A DNA stretch of 64,000 nucleotides from Polaribacter litorisediminis (lineage in GTDB: Bacteria; Bacteroidota; Bacteroidia; Flavobacteriales; Flavobacteriaceae), in the NCBI RefSeq assembly GCF_019968605.1, contig NZ_CP082966.1:4267501-4331500 (forward strand), written 5' to 3'. Below the pieces are notes generated by a model. It was not told where the DNA came from, ran no database searches, and saw only the letters and a list, made by a program, of their open reading frames with translations. The stretch's first letter is position 1; each line of letters begins with the position of its first letter. Made by a program: the position numbers and the translations under genes. Positions 35,022 to 44,644 of the stretch are shown here, one piece after another.

Positions 35022-36065
35022 ATGGCAACCAACCAACCAACGAACAATAACGAAGAAGAAGTAGATTTAGGCTCTTTATTTGTAATTATTGGAAAAGGTT
35101 TTTCTAGACTATTCAATTTTATTGGAAGCATATTCAAAGGCATCTTTGATTTTTTTATTTTGATTTTAATCTTTTTAAAAGAAAATTTAATAAAGATTGC
35201 TATTGCCGGATGTATTGGACTGATCATTGGGTTGTTTATCGAAACTAAAAAACCAGTAGTGTACGGCTCAGATTTATTAGTAGAGCCAAACTTTAAAAGT
35301 GCTAGACAATTATATAATAATGTGAATTATTACAATGATTTAGTAAAACAAAAAGATACTATTAGTTTAGAAAACACTTTTAAAATAGATAAAGAAACTG
35401 CTGCTTCTCTTAAGAAATTTGAAATTGAACCCATTATAAATGATACTGATATCATAAACGCATATAATGAGTTTATATTAGAGGTAGATACCGCAACTGT
35501 AAGAAGTTACACTTTTCAAGATTTCAAGCTCTCTTTTACAGATTTAGATTATAGAATTCATAAAATAAAAGTTGTAGCAGAAAAAAATAATGTTTTTAGA
35601 AAGTTAGATGATATTATTATTTCATCAGTTGTCAGTAATAAGTATTTTGAGCGGATAAAAGAATTGACCAATGAAAATTTAAATAGAACAGATTCTATGT
35701 ATCGTCAAAACCTAGCTCAAATAGATTCTTTGAGAAAAGTTTATATGCAGGTGATGATAGAGGAGGCTAAAAAGGAAACATCTGGAACTAGTATTGATTT
35801 AGGAGGAGAGAGCAGAACAGCAAAAGAATTAGAGCTTTTTGAAACAAATAAAAGAATTAATAAAAATTTAGAAGATATAGCTTTAGAAAAATCTAATAAG
35901 TACGAAGTAATCAATGTGATTTCAAATTTTCAACCAATTGGTTATGAAATTAAAGGGATTACTAAAAACTATGTTTTTTTATTAGCTGCCTTGGGTGTAG
36001 GTTTAATGATTTTGTTTTTGTTATTATTACAATTAAATGAGTATTTAAAGAACTATAAAAAATAA
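35022..36065 (+). CDS. Wzz-like polysaccharide chain-length/co-polymerase protein
   Basis: 347 residues with two transmembrane segments: one at about 55-70 (LIKIAIAGCIGLIIGLF) and one near the C-terminus (YVFLLAALGVGLMILFLLLL). Between them is a large periplasmic alpha/beta domain with a coiled-coil region (about 220-290). This two-helix layout is that of Wzz/PCP proteins, though the family is divergent and lacks the cytoplasmic tyrosine kinase of Wzc. First gene of the polysaccharide cluster, 33 bp after DUF6909. Confidence 0.7.
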   Translation: MATNQPTNNNEEEVDLGSLFVIIGKGFSRLFNFIGSIFKGIFDFFILILIFLKENLIKIAIAGCIGLIIGLFIETKKPVVYGSDLLVEPNFKSARQLYNNVNYYNDLVKQKDTISLENTFKIDKETAASLKKFEIEPIINDTDIINAYNEFILEVDTATVRSYTFQDFKLSFTDLDYRIHKIKVVAEKNNVFRKLDDIIISSVVSNKYFERIKELTNENLNRTDSMYRQNLAQIDSLRKVYMQVMIEEAKKETSGTSIDLGGESRTAKELELFETNKRINKNLEDIALEKSNKYEVINVISNFQPIGYEIKGITKNYVFLLAALGVGLMILFLLLLQLNEYLKNYKK

Positions 36066-36306
36066 GGAATCAAAATATTCTTAGTAGTATTGGAGCAAAG
36101 GTTTTATGGGTTTTAATTTTCTTTCTTAAATTATTAGAAATAAGGAGTTTTTCCAGAAAGTTCCACAAGATTACTGCTTCATTGTTTAGATTAGTTTAAC
36201 AAAATTCCATATTAATGTGTCTTTTAGCGATATAATTTTAACCATCCTATCTGTTTTTTAAATAAACATAAACCATTTCATCGATAAGAAAAAATTGTAA
36301 AACTTA

Positions 36307-37494
36307 ATGTTTACATTTTCAAATTTATTAAAGCGAGGTAGTAATTATTTGCTATTAATTTTACTGGCAAGGAGTATGCCGCTAACATTGGTGGGTACTT
36401 ATTCTGCCTATATAAATGCATTTAGTTTGGTCTTATTAATCTCGAATTTTGGTTTTAGCGAGTATCTTCTTGTAAATTCTGGTAGTAAAAAAAAACTAAA
36501 ATTTAATTCAATTTTTTTTTTAGAGCTTTCTCTTTTAATTTTTTTCGTAATATTGATATTGACAAGCTTGATTCCCCTGCAGAATAAAGTTCTAGCTATG
36601 CTTATTTTGATAAAGTTATATTTTGAAACCAGTGTATATAATATGATTTTATCTTTTTTTCAGGTAAAACAAAAGATTTTTATTGTAGCTGCAATAAATT
36701 TAATTTCAGCTTCCCTAATTGTAGTAATCTTGGGGGTATCTTTTTTCTTTAATCAAGATATTACAACCTATTTAACAGGTATTATTACAGTGCATATTAT
36801 GGTGTATATTTACTTTTTAAATCAAATTAAGGTACCTTTCTTAAGAGTAAAGGAATTAACATATCATTTAAAAAAAATCTTTAAAGATTTAAAGTATTAT
36901 GGATTTTCCATGGTTTCTACACCATTATATTTAATGATACCAACAGTTGCTGGTTCATTTCTATTATCGCCAGAAGTATTAGCAAAATATCAAGTTGCCT
37001 ATTCAATTTCTAATATTTTACTTTTAGTTTCTGTTTCACAAATTCAAGTTGGCTATGTAGAGTTTTTAGACGCACAAAATAATTCACGGAAACTTAAAAA
37101 AGTTCTTAAGAAATTTGCATTAAGAGTTTTTGGAATAAATGCAGTGTTCTTAGTGTTTTGTGTTTTATTTGGTAAAAAATTGTTGTTAATTGTATTTGAT
37201 AAAGAAGCCTATTTAGAGTCTTTTACGCCACTAGTGTATTTGTTATTTATTAATATTATTTGTATGTTCTCTTCGTTATTAGCCGTTATAATGGTTTTGA
37301 AAAAGGATCAAAAATTAAAAACAAAATATCATATAGAGTTTATTATGATATCAACTATATTTGGAATCATACTAACGTATTATTTTGGTGTGAATGGGTT
37401 AATAGCAGCATACTTTATTTTATATGTTTATAGTTTCTTTAGATATTTTTTCTATGTAAAACGAAAATTATATCAACAATTAGATACTTATTAA
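36307..37494 (+). CDS. Polysaccharide flippase (Wzx/MATE-like)
   Basis: 395 residues with about 12 hydrophobic helices typical of MOP/oligosaccharide flippases (LLILLARSMPLTLVGTYSAY near the start, NGLIAAYFILYVYSFFRYFF at the end). It would flip undecaprenyl-linked repeat units to the periplasm. It is preceded by 241 bp without a clear gene. A stop-free stretch in that gap has no ATG. Confidence 0.88.
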   Translation: MFTFSNLLKRGSNYLLLILLARSMPLTLVGTYSAYINAFSLVLLISNFGFSEYLLVNSGSKKKLKFNSIFFLELSLLIFFVILILTSLIPLQNKVLAMLILIKLYFETSVYNMILSFFQVKQKIFIVAAINLISASLIVVILGVSFFFNQDITTYLTGIITVHIMVYIYFLNQIKVPFLRVKELTYHLKKIFKDLKYYGFSMVSTPLYLMIPTVAGSFLLSPEVLAKYQVAYSISNILLLVSVSQIQVGYVEFLDAQNNSRKLKKVLKKFALRVFGINAVFLVFCVLFGKKLLLIVFDKEAYLESFTPLVYLLFINIICMFSSLLAVIMVLKKDQKLKTKYHIEFIMISTIFGIILTYYFGVNGLIAAYFILYVYSFFRYFFYVKRKLYQQLDTY

Positions 37495-37520
37495 TCAAAA
37501 AAATTAAGGACGATATTCTT

Positions 37521-37528
37521 TAACTTTG
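37521..37528 (+). promoter_or_regulatory. Internal -7 element before the pyruvyltransferase gene
   Basis: TAACTTTG, perfect -7 box, about 111 bases before the ATG at 37639, suggesting an internal start in the cluster. Confidence 0.5.
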
Positions 37529-37638
37529 TTTTTGAAAAAGTAAAAGAGTTAAGAACTTTATAAATTTAGTAATAGAGAATGTTACCATCAATTTAAATGG
37601 ATTTTATGATGATAAAAAATTTAAAAAATTAATACAGA

Positions 37639-38823
37639 ATGTATCAGAATATTCTACTTCTAGGCGCTTCATTAGAGAGTGATAATAAGGGTGTTAATGC
37701 TTTGGGAATAGGGGCAATAACATTATTGAAAAATAATTTTCCTAACGCAAAGATTAATTTACTTTGTATTGGGGAAGCAGAAAGTAAAATATTCTCATTA
37801 AATGTAAACGATGCAAAGATAAATGTACCCGTAAATTATTTTTCAAAAAAAGAAGTTTTAAAGGGACTTTTTGAGGCTTATCTACACATTATTTTTGCAA
37901 TTAAACCAACTTCGAAAGTTACCTCTTTTATTGGTACACATGATATCGTGTTTGACATTAACGAGGGTGATAGTTTTAGTGATTTATATGGATTAAAAAG
38001 AATTTTAAGACATTTTTCAGATTCTAAATTGATCTTGCTTTTAGGTAAACCATTAGTTTTTTTACCACAAACAATTGGGCCGTTTGGCTCTAAAGTTGGT
38101 AAATTTCTGGGAGGACATATTCTTAAAAGATTGAATAAATTATATGTTCGAGACACCAAAGCCTATGATTTTATAGATAGTTTAAACGTTAAAAAGGAAC
38201 TCTCAATTGATATGGCAGTTTATGTTAACAAGGTTTCAGTGGGTATGCAAGTTCAAAATAATACTATCGGAATAAATATAAATGGTTTAATGTATTTAAA
38301 TAATTATGAAAATTTAAAAGGTCAGTATGAAAGTTATCCTACATTAATATCTGATTTAATCGATAGATTAATTACTGAGGGTTTTAAAGTGCTACTAATA
38401 CCCCATGTATACAATCAAAAAGATCCCAAAAGTGAGGATGATCTCGTAGCAATTAAAAGCATTATCAAAAAGAAAAACGCTTTAAAAGAGTCTCTTTCAT
38501 ATGTTGATAAAGATCATGATGCGCAAGAATTAAAAGCAATTATATCAGGAACAGATTTTTTTATTGGGTCTAGAATGCATTCCTGTATTGCGGGTTTATC
38601 TACCTCTGTGCCTACAATAGGGTTGGCTTATAGCTATAAATTTGAAGGTACTTTTAGCATGTTTAATCAACAAGATCATGTAATAAATATAAGTGATTTA
38701 AAAACTGAAGGTATTAGCAAGGTCATTGAAAATATTATGCAAAAAGTACATGTAAGAAGTGAAACTAAAGATCTTTTGATTGCTAGTAATCAAAGAAAAT
38801 TACTAAAAATTGAATTAAGTTAG
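37639..38823 (+). CDS. Polysaccharide pyruvyl transferase family protein
   Basis: 394 residues of the WcaK/AmsJ/CsaB type, which add pyruvate ketals to sugars from phosphoenolpyruvate. Visible landmarks: NILLLGASLESDNKGVNALG at the N-terminus, PQTIGPFGS in the centre, and GSRMHSCIAGLSTSVPTIGL in the second Rossmann half. One base separates it from the FrhB-like gene (stop 38823, ATG 38825), indicating a functional pair. Confidence 0.88.
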   Translation: MYQNILLLGASLESDNKGVNALGIGAITLLKNNFPNAKINLLCIGEAESKIFSLNVNDAKINVPVNYFSKKEVLKGLFEAYLHIIFAIKPTSKVTSFIGTHDIVFDINEGDSFSDLYGLKRILRHFSDSKLILLLGKPLVFLPQTIGPFGSKVGKFLGGHILKRLNKLYVRDTKAYDFIDSLNVKKELSIDMAVYVNKVSVGMQVQNNTIGININGLMYLNNYENLKGQYESYPTLISDLIDRLITEGFKVLLIPHVYNQKDPKSEDDLVAIKSIIKKKNALKESLSYVDKDHDAQELKAIISGTDFFIGSRMHSCIAGLSTSVPTIGLAYSYKFEGTFSMFNQQDHVINISDLKTEGISKVIENIMQKVHVRSETKDLLIASNQRKLLKIELS

Positions 38824-38824
38824 T

Positions 38825-40027
38825 ATGCTCAAAGACGTAGTGATAAAAAATGATTTATGCACAGGTTGTGGTCTTTGCGAAGCTGTTTTTGGTAAAGAGA
38901 ACATAAAAATTAAGTTCAATGAAGAAGGATTTTTAAGACCATCGGGTTCTTATAAATTAAATTCTGATGAAGAAGATTTATTTGAAAAAATTTGCCCTGG
39001 AATTAATACGAAGCACAACGAATCAATAAAAGATAAAGGATACGATAGTTTTTTAGGACCTTATATTTCTATTCATTCTGGGTATGCTACAGATGCTCAA
39101 CAACGATTTTCTGGATCTTCTGGTGGCGGTTTAACGGCATTGGCTTCTTATTTATTAGATTCCTCAAAGGTAGATTGCGTTCTTCATATGGGTTTTAATG
39201 AATCTAAACCCTATTTAAATGAATTTAAAGTAAGCAGAACTGCGAGCGAAGTATTAAATAATTCAGGATCAAGATATGCACCTTCTGCAACATTAATAGA
39301 TTTAGTTGGTATTGTTAAAAAGTATCAAAAAATAGCCATAATTGGTAAACCTTGTGATATCGTAGGGGTCAGAAATTATATGAAAAATAATGAGCTAGCG
39401 AAAAGTAATATAAAGTATTTATTATCTTTTATGTGTGCCGGTGTTCCGAGTCAGAAAGGAACACAAAAACTTATACAAGGATTTAATTTAAAAGAGGAAA
39501 ATATTTCTGAATTAAGATATCGAGGAGACGGATGGCCAGGATATTTTAAGGTGAAGGATAAACAAGGAAAGGTTCAAAAAATGACTTACAATGATTCTTG
39601 GGGTAATGTCTTGAATCGTTATTTACAATTTAGATGCAAAATATGTCCAGATGGCACAGGAGAGTTTGCAGATATTACTTTTGCCGATGCTTGGGCATCC
39701 TCTAAAAGCGGTTATCCTTCTTTTGAGGAAAAAGACGGAAAAAGTTTAATCATCCCGAGAACAGGATTAGGTGAAAAATTGCTCAATGATGCGGTTTTAG
39801 AAGGGTATCTGCGTATTCATGCAGAACACAGTTTAAAAGAAGTAGCGCTAATGCAGCCGTATCAAAAGCAAAGAAAACAAAATATGATTGTAAGGTACTT
39901 GGCCTTAAAAATGTTCGGAAGAAATACTCCAAACTACAATAGAAAATTATTAATAGCCAATGCTTTTAGAGAAAACCCGATTACCTTACTTAAAAATTTT
40001 CTAGGAATGGTGAAAAGAATCATCTAA
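38825..40027 (+). CDS. Coenzyme F420 hydrogenase beta-subunit (FrhB)-like iron-sulfur protein
   Basis: 400 residues with an N-terminal ferredoxin-like Fe-S motif CTGCGLC (Cys12/15/18), FrhB_N and FrhB_C domains (GSSGGGLTALASYLL, GKPCDIVGVRNY, ELRYRGDGWPGYFKV) and a second Cys pair (RCKICPDGTGEFADI). F420 is not expected in this group, so it is more likely a flavin/Fe-S reductase acting on a sugar or pyruvyl group. Such proteins sit next to WcaK-type pyruvyltransferases in other polysaccharide loci. A 213-bp gap follows. Confidence 0.85.
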   Translation: MLKDVVIKNDLCTGCGLCEAVFGKENIKIKFNEEGFLRPSGSYKLNSDEEDLFEKICPGINTKHNESIKDKGYDSFLGPYISIHSGYATDAQQRFSGSSGGGLTALASYLLDSSKVDCVLHMGFNESKPYLNEFKVSRTASEVLNNSGSRYAPSATLIDLVGIVKKYQKIAIIGKPCDIVGVRNYMKNNELAKSNIKYLLSFMCAGVPSQKGTQKLIQGFNLKEENISELRYRGDGWPGYFKVKDKQGKVQKMTYNDSWGNVLNRYLQFRCKICPDGTGEFADITFADAWASSKSGYPSFEEKDGKSLIIPRTGLGEKLLNDAVLEGYLRIHAEHSLKEVALMQPYQKQRKQNMIVRYLALKMFGRNTPNYNRKLLIANAFRENPITLLKNFLGMVKRII

Positions 40028-40240
40028 ATATTACTGTCAATATAAAAAAAACTTAAAAATATTTTCGGAATTTATTTTGTTATGGAGTTTAATTCATGGG
40101 TAGAATACTCGTTATTATCAAATGATAAATAGCACAACTACAGATAGGTTAAAATTTATTGACAAGAAATTAACATAGTAGTTTCCCAAGATTTCATGGA
40201 AAAAGATTCATTAGGATAAAAAGAGGATACAAAATTATAT

Positions 40241-41038
40241 ATGCAACTTTCAATTATTATTGTAAATTATAACGGCAAACATTATTTAAAGGATTGTTTA
40301 GAATCAATCTATGTTCATTGTTCTTCATTTTCTTATGAAATTATTATGGTTGATAACAATTCTACCGATGGAAGTCAAGAATATATTACCTTAAATTATC
40401 CTGAAATAAAATTATTTCAAGAAAAGCAGAATTTAGGATTTGGAAAAGCGAATAACCTTGGTGTTCAGTATTCTAACGGAAATAATATTCTCTTATTAAA
40501 TAATGATACGATTCTTTTACATGATATTTATCCAGTTCTTAAGGAGGTTAAAAAGGAAGAAATTGGGGTTGTCGGAATTTATATGTTCAATGCAGATAGG
40601 CAGTATACATCTTCTGTGGGTAAATTCCCAAAACCTTTAGATTTGATAAGGTTATCAAATTTAAATGAAAAAAGAGAGGAATTTATAACGGGTAAATTTG
40701 ATAAAAATAGCTACGAAGTTGATTGGGTTTCTGGATCTTTTATGATGATAAAAAGAAAAGATTGGAATTTAATTGGAGGTTTTGATGAAGATTTTTTTAT
40801 GTACGTAGAAGATGTGGATTTATGCAAAAGAATTCATAATCTGGGGAAAAAAATTATTTTTTTATCAAAGATCTCTTATGTTCATTTTATCGGATTTAAT
40901 ACATCAAGGGAAATAAAACTCATTACAGGATATAAATTATTTAGTGCGAAGCATTTTAATTTAGTAAGTAGTATTTTAGCCGAAATTTGTTTGAAAATTA
41001 ATTATGTCTACAAAAAAAGGTTTAAAAATATTCGTTGA
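40241..41038 (+). CDS. Family 2 glycosyltransferase
   Basis: 265 residues, GT-A fold. SIIIVNYNGKHYLKDCLESI and DNNSTDGSQEY mark the nucleotide-sugar half, LLLNNDTIL holds the DXD-like element, and GGFDEDFFMYVEDVDLCKR is the conserved acceptor-side motif of rhamnosyl/WcaA-like transferases. It is cytoplasmic and adds a sugar to the lipid-linked unit. The 3' end overlaps the next gene by 35 nt. Confidence 0.9.
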   Translation: MQLSIIIVNYNGKHYLKDCLESIYVHCSSFSYEIIMVDNNSTDGSQEYITLNYPEIKLFQEKQNLGFGKANNLGVQYSNGNNILLLNNDTILLHDIYPVLKEVKKEEIGVVGIYMFNADRQYTSSVGKFPKPLDLIRLSNLNEKREEFITGKFDKNSYEVDWVSGSFMMIKRKDWNLIGGFDEDFFMYVEDVDLCKRIHNLGKKIIFLSKISYVHFIGFNTSREIKLITGYKLFSAKHFNLVSSILAEICLKINYVYKKRFKNIR

Positions 41039-42131
41039 TGGTTACTTATTAAATAAAGAACATCAAGGGACAAAGACCTATATTAGAGAACTATATTTGG
41101 AGTTTGCTGCACAGAATCCAGATATTTTAATTGTTTTTGGATGTTTTAAAGATCCAAGTATTGAAAAAGAATTTTCTGAATTTAAAAACATTCGATTTAT
41201 CTATTTTCAGCAGTCTAGTAGGGTTTTAAGAATGTTTTTTGAAATACCAAAGATTATTAAGGAACAACAGTTCGATTTTGCTCATTTTCAATATGTAATT
41301 CCTTTTTTAAAAAGTAAATCTTGTAAATATATCGTTACAATTCATGATGTTTTATTTAATGATTTTAAAGCGTATTTTTCGTATCAATATCGATTAAAAA
41401 GAAACTTTTTATTTAAGTATAGTGCCAAAAAATCAGATTTTTTATTAACGGTCTCTAACTATTCAAAAGAAAGGATAAAAGAATATTATAAACTTCGAAA
41501 CAAAAAAATTTTAATAACACCTAATGGTGTAAATAAAAGTTTTTTTCTATCCTATAGCAAGAAAGATGCGATAAATTATATTCAAAATAAATTCGGAATT
41601 AAAGACTATATTCTTTATGTAAGTAGAATAGAGCCTAGAAAAAATCAACAAGGTTTATTAAAAGCTTTTTTTGATTTAGAAGAAACGAATACCCAAATAG
41701 TATTTATTGGTGTAAAGTCCTTGAATAATAAAGAGCTTATCAGTTTAATTGCAAGTTTAAGTGCAGCGCAGAAAAAGAGGGTACACATCTTAAAAAATAT
41801 TTCAGACAGTGATTTGTTATTGTTTTATCAAGCGGCAAAAGTTTTTGCGTATCCAACTTTTGCAGAGGGTTTTGGAATTCCGCCTTTAGAAGCAGCTGCT
41901 TTAAGAATACCAGTACTTTGTTCTAATAGAACAGCCATGAAAGATTTTGATTTCTTTAGTCCGTATTTTATAGATTTTAATGATTTAGATGCAACAACAA
42001 AAAGTTTAAGTAAAATTCTTAAAACTCAAAACCCAGTTCATTTAAATAAAATTCAAACTTTGATAAAAGATACTTATAACTGGGAGGTATCATCTAAAGT
42101 TTTAACTTCAATTATAAAAAAGAAAACTTAA
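41004..42131 (+). CDS. Family 4 glycosyltransferase
   Basis: 375 residues, GT-B fold. VSRIEPRKNQQGLLKAF binds the donor diphosphate region and FAEGFGIPPLEAAALRIPVL contains the EX7E catalytic-type motif. The N-terminal Rossmann half has an HQGTKTYIREL acceptor loop. The ATG at 41004 overlaps the GT2 gene, so translation is coupled. A 174-bp gap follows. Confidence 0.9.
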   Translation: MSTKKGLKIFVDGYLLNKEHQGTKTYIRELYLEFAAQNPDILIVFGCFKDPSIEKEFSEFKNIRFIYFQQSSRVLRMFFEIPKIIKEQQFDFAHFQYVIPFLKSKSCKYIVTIHDVLFNDFKAYFSYQYRLKRNFLFKYSAKKSDFLLTVSNYSKERIKEYYKLRNKKILITPNGVNKSFFLSYSKKDAINYIQNKFGIKDYILYVSRIEPRKNQQGLLKAFFDLEETNTQIVFIGVKSLNNKELISLIASLSAAQKKRVHILKNISDSDLLLFYQAAKVFAYPTFAEGFGIPPLEAAALRIPVLCSNRTAMKDFDFFSPYFIDFNDLDATTKSLSKILKTQNPVHLNKIQTLIKDTYNWEVSSKVLTSIIKKKT

Positions 42132-42305
42132 AAACTGTATTTAAAAATAGTTAGTTTAAACGCCATATAATTATGCTAAATCAAAAATAATTAATTGGTA
42201 AAACATAAAAATTTTTAATATAGCAATGTATATTCGCTTATTCAAAAGTTACAATAGTTTTAAGAATAATTTTAACGCTATTAAAATTATAAAAAATGAA
42301 TTTTA

Positions 42306-43550
42306 TTGTTAAAAATTAGTACACATAAAACATACCTTTCTCTAATTCTATTAGCATTAATTTCAATTTCAATATTCGAAATAAATTATTTATTACTTAT
42401 AATCACTTTTTTTATTTATTATTCTAAAATATCTAAAGACTTAGTTGTTATTGTATTATTTCTTGCAAGTATTGTTGTTTTAGCATGTATATCCTCTTTA
42501 TTTAACAACTATGTTGTCTATGATTGGATAAAAGATTTAGCCTATTTTACAAGACCCATAGCGGCAATTTTGGCGGGATATTTAGTTTCTAAAAAGATTA
42601 ATAATTTTAAAAGTATTTTAAAAATTATTGTAGGAGTTTCATTTGTTTTTGCTGTAATCCATATCTTAAAAGTTCTATTTTTAGTAGATTTTAGCAATGC
42701 ATCTGTTAGTAATATTAGAAATGTTGCAGGCATATCAAATCAAATAGAAATATTTTCGCTGGTTATTTTATTGATATCTAAGAAGTATAAAGAGCTGGAG
42801 ATCATCAATAACAAGTTGTATAAGAGAATCATATTAATCGTGTTTTTCATATCTTTTTCGCTCTATTTTTCAAGAACAATGATTGTTGCTTTGGTTATTT
42901 TTTTGTTAGCTTCTTATAGTTATTTAATTATAACGAAGAAAGCTATAAAGTATGGTCTCTTAATTTTAGTGTCATTTAGTTTATTTTATGCGTATTTATT
43001 TAGCAGAGAATTTGAAAGAGATAAACCAGGAATAGAATCATTTTTATATAAAATGAAAGTAGCCCCCGCAGAAATTTTTTTACCTGTTAAAAGTATAGAC
43101 ATAAAAGACCATGCAAAATTATGGGACCGTTGGCGCGCTTACGAAGCTAGTATGGCAATCAATCAAATGAACACATTTTCAAGTTTTGCAATAGGTAAAG
43201 GTTTTGGAGCGCTGGTAGATTTGAAATTTTATGCGCCTTTGGGATCAGAAAACATGAGGTATATACCTATTTTACACAACGGTTATGTGACCATCTTTTT
43301 TAAAACAGGCGTTTTTGGATTGTTATTTTATTTGGTATTCTTAGTAGCACTGTATTTATATTCTTACAAAAAAGCAAGTTTTATTCAGAAAAGAGTCATT
43401 TATAATTTAATAGGCGGTATTGCTGTGTATTATGTATTTACAACTTTAATTATAACAGGTATTTATAATGTTATGGATATATATACTTTTATCTTAGGAA
43501 TACTGTTATATTTTAGTATTGATGTTGAAAAAAAATTGGAAGTAGAATGA
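42306..43550 (+). CDS. O-antigen polymerase/ligase-like membrane protein (first)
   Basis: 414 residues with about 11 hydrophobic helices and one large periplasmic loop (about 235-320, containing KLWDRWRAYEAS and HNGYVTIFFKTG) as in Wzy/WaaL families. The start is TTG (42306); the nearby ATG at 42296 is out of frame and closed. The stop overlaps the next gene by 4 nt. Polymerase versus ligase cannot be settled from sequence. Confidence 0.78.
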   Translation: MLKISTHKTYLSLILLALISISIFEINYLLLIITFFIYYSKISKDLVVIVLFLASIVVLACISSLFNNYVVYDWIKDLAYFTRPIAAILAGYLVSKKINNFKSILKIIVGVSFVFAVIHILKVLFLVDFSNASVSNIRNVAGISNQIEIFSLVILLISKKYKELEIINNKLYKRIILIVFFISFSLYFSRTMIVALVIFLLASYSYLIITKKAIKYGLLILVSFSLFYAYLFSREFERDKPGIESFLYKMKVAPAEIFLPVKSIDIKDHAKLWDRWRAYEASMAINQMNTFSSFAIGKGFGALVDLKFYAPLGSENMRYIPILHNGYVTIFFKTGVFGLLFYLVFLVALYLYSYKKASFIQKRVIYNLIGGIAVYYVFTTLIITGIYNVMDIYTFILGILLYFSIDVEKKLEVE

Positions 43551-44644
43551 AAATAGGAATCATAGGTACTAGAGGTATTCCAAATCATTATGGTGGCTTT
43601 GAACAATTTGCAGAATATTTAGCTACTTTTTTGGTAGAAAAAAATTGTGAAGTTTATGTTTATAACTCATCCAATCATCCTTACAAAGAAAAATTATTTA
43701 AAGGAGTACACATCATACATTGCAACGATCCGGAAAATAGAACGGGTACAATCGGTCAATTCATATATGATTTAAATTGTATTTTAGATACAAAAAAAAG
43801 AGATTTAGATATTATTTTACAATTAGGCTATACAAGTAGTTCTGTTTGGTCTTTTCTTTTTCCAGAGAAACCATTAATTATCACCAATATGGATGGTTTA
43901 GAGTGGAAAAGGAGCAAATACACTTTTTTTGTTAAAAAATTCTTGAAATTTGCAGAGAGATTAGCGGTAAAACACAGTGATTTTCTTGTTTCGGATTCAG
44001 AAGGAATTAAAAAATACATAGATAATAAATATCAAAAAGACTCTAAGTTTATAGCTTACGGAAGTGAAATAGTAGCTGATGTAGATAAGAACGTTTTAGA
44101 TAAGTTTCAATTGGAGAAACTAAAATATAACATGCTAATTGCTAGGATAGAACCAGAGAATAATGTTGAAACTATTTTAGATGGTGTCGTTTTAAGTAAA
44201 AGTAAAACTCCATTTTTAGTTATTGGTGATTATACGATCAATAATTTTGGAAAAAGAATAAAGGAAAAATTTAAAAGTTATCGTCAAATAATTTTTCTTG
44301 GAAGTATTTATAATAAAAGTGAATTAAACTCGTTAAGATATTTTTGTAATCTATATTTTCATGGGCATTCAGTAGGAGGTACAAACCCTTCTTTGTTAGA
44401 GGCTATGGGTTCTACTAATTTAATAATTGCACACAATAATATCTTTAATAAAGCAGTTCTTAAAGAGAACGCATATTATTTTTTTAATGCTGAAGATGTA
44501 AGTTTTTATTTAACACGTAAAAGTAAAGAATTTGAACAGACAAAAATTAAGAATAATATGCTAAAAATTAAGAATGAGTATGATATTAATAAAATAAATG
44601 GAAGTTATCTCTCGTACTTTTATGAATGTCTTGCAACAAATTAA
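43547..44644 (+). CDS. DUF1972 (rhamnosyltransferase-like) GT4 glycosyltransferase
   Basis: 365 residues. The DUF1972 signature starts the protein (GIIGTRGIPNHYGGFEQFAE), followed by NMDGLEWKRSKYT and, in the GT-B C-terminal half, ARIEPENNVETIL and HSVGGTNPSLLEAMGS. DUF1972 proteins of capsule loci transfer rhamnose or related sugars. The ATG overlaps the upstream polymerase gene by 4 nt. Confidence 0.88.
   Translation: MKIGIIGTRGIPNHYGGFEQFAEYLATFLVEKNCEVYVYNSSNHPYKEKLFKGVHIIHCNDPENRTGTIGQFIYDLNCILDTKKRDLDIILQLGYTSSSVWSFLFPEKPLIITNMDGLEWKRSKYTFFVKKFLKFAERLAVKHSDFLVSDSEGIKKYIDNKYQKDSKFIAYGSEIVADVDKNVLDKFQLEKLKYNMLIARIEPENNVETILDGVVLSKSKTPFLVIGDYTINNFGKRIKEKFKSYRQIIFLGSIYNKSELNSLRYFCNLYFHGHSVGGTNPSLLEAMGSTNLIIAHNNIFNKAVLKENAYYFFNAEDVSFYLTRKSKEFEQTKIKNNMLKIKNEYDINKINGSYLSYFYECLATN

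Noticed and set aside
36059..36199. A 46-codon stop-free frame in the gap before the flippase (reads SSIGAKVLWVLIFFLKLLEI)
   Set aside because: No ATG, GTG or TTG start at its head, no recognised homologue by eye, and the flippase N-terminus is complete without it. It may be a fragment but cannot be supported.
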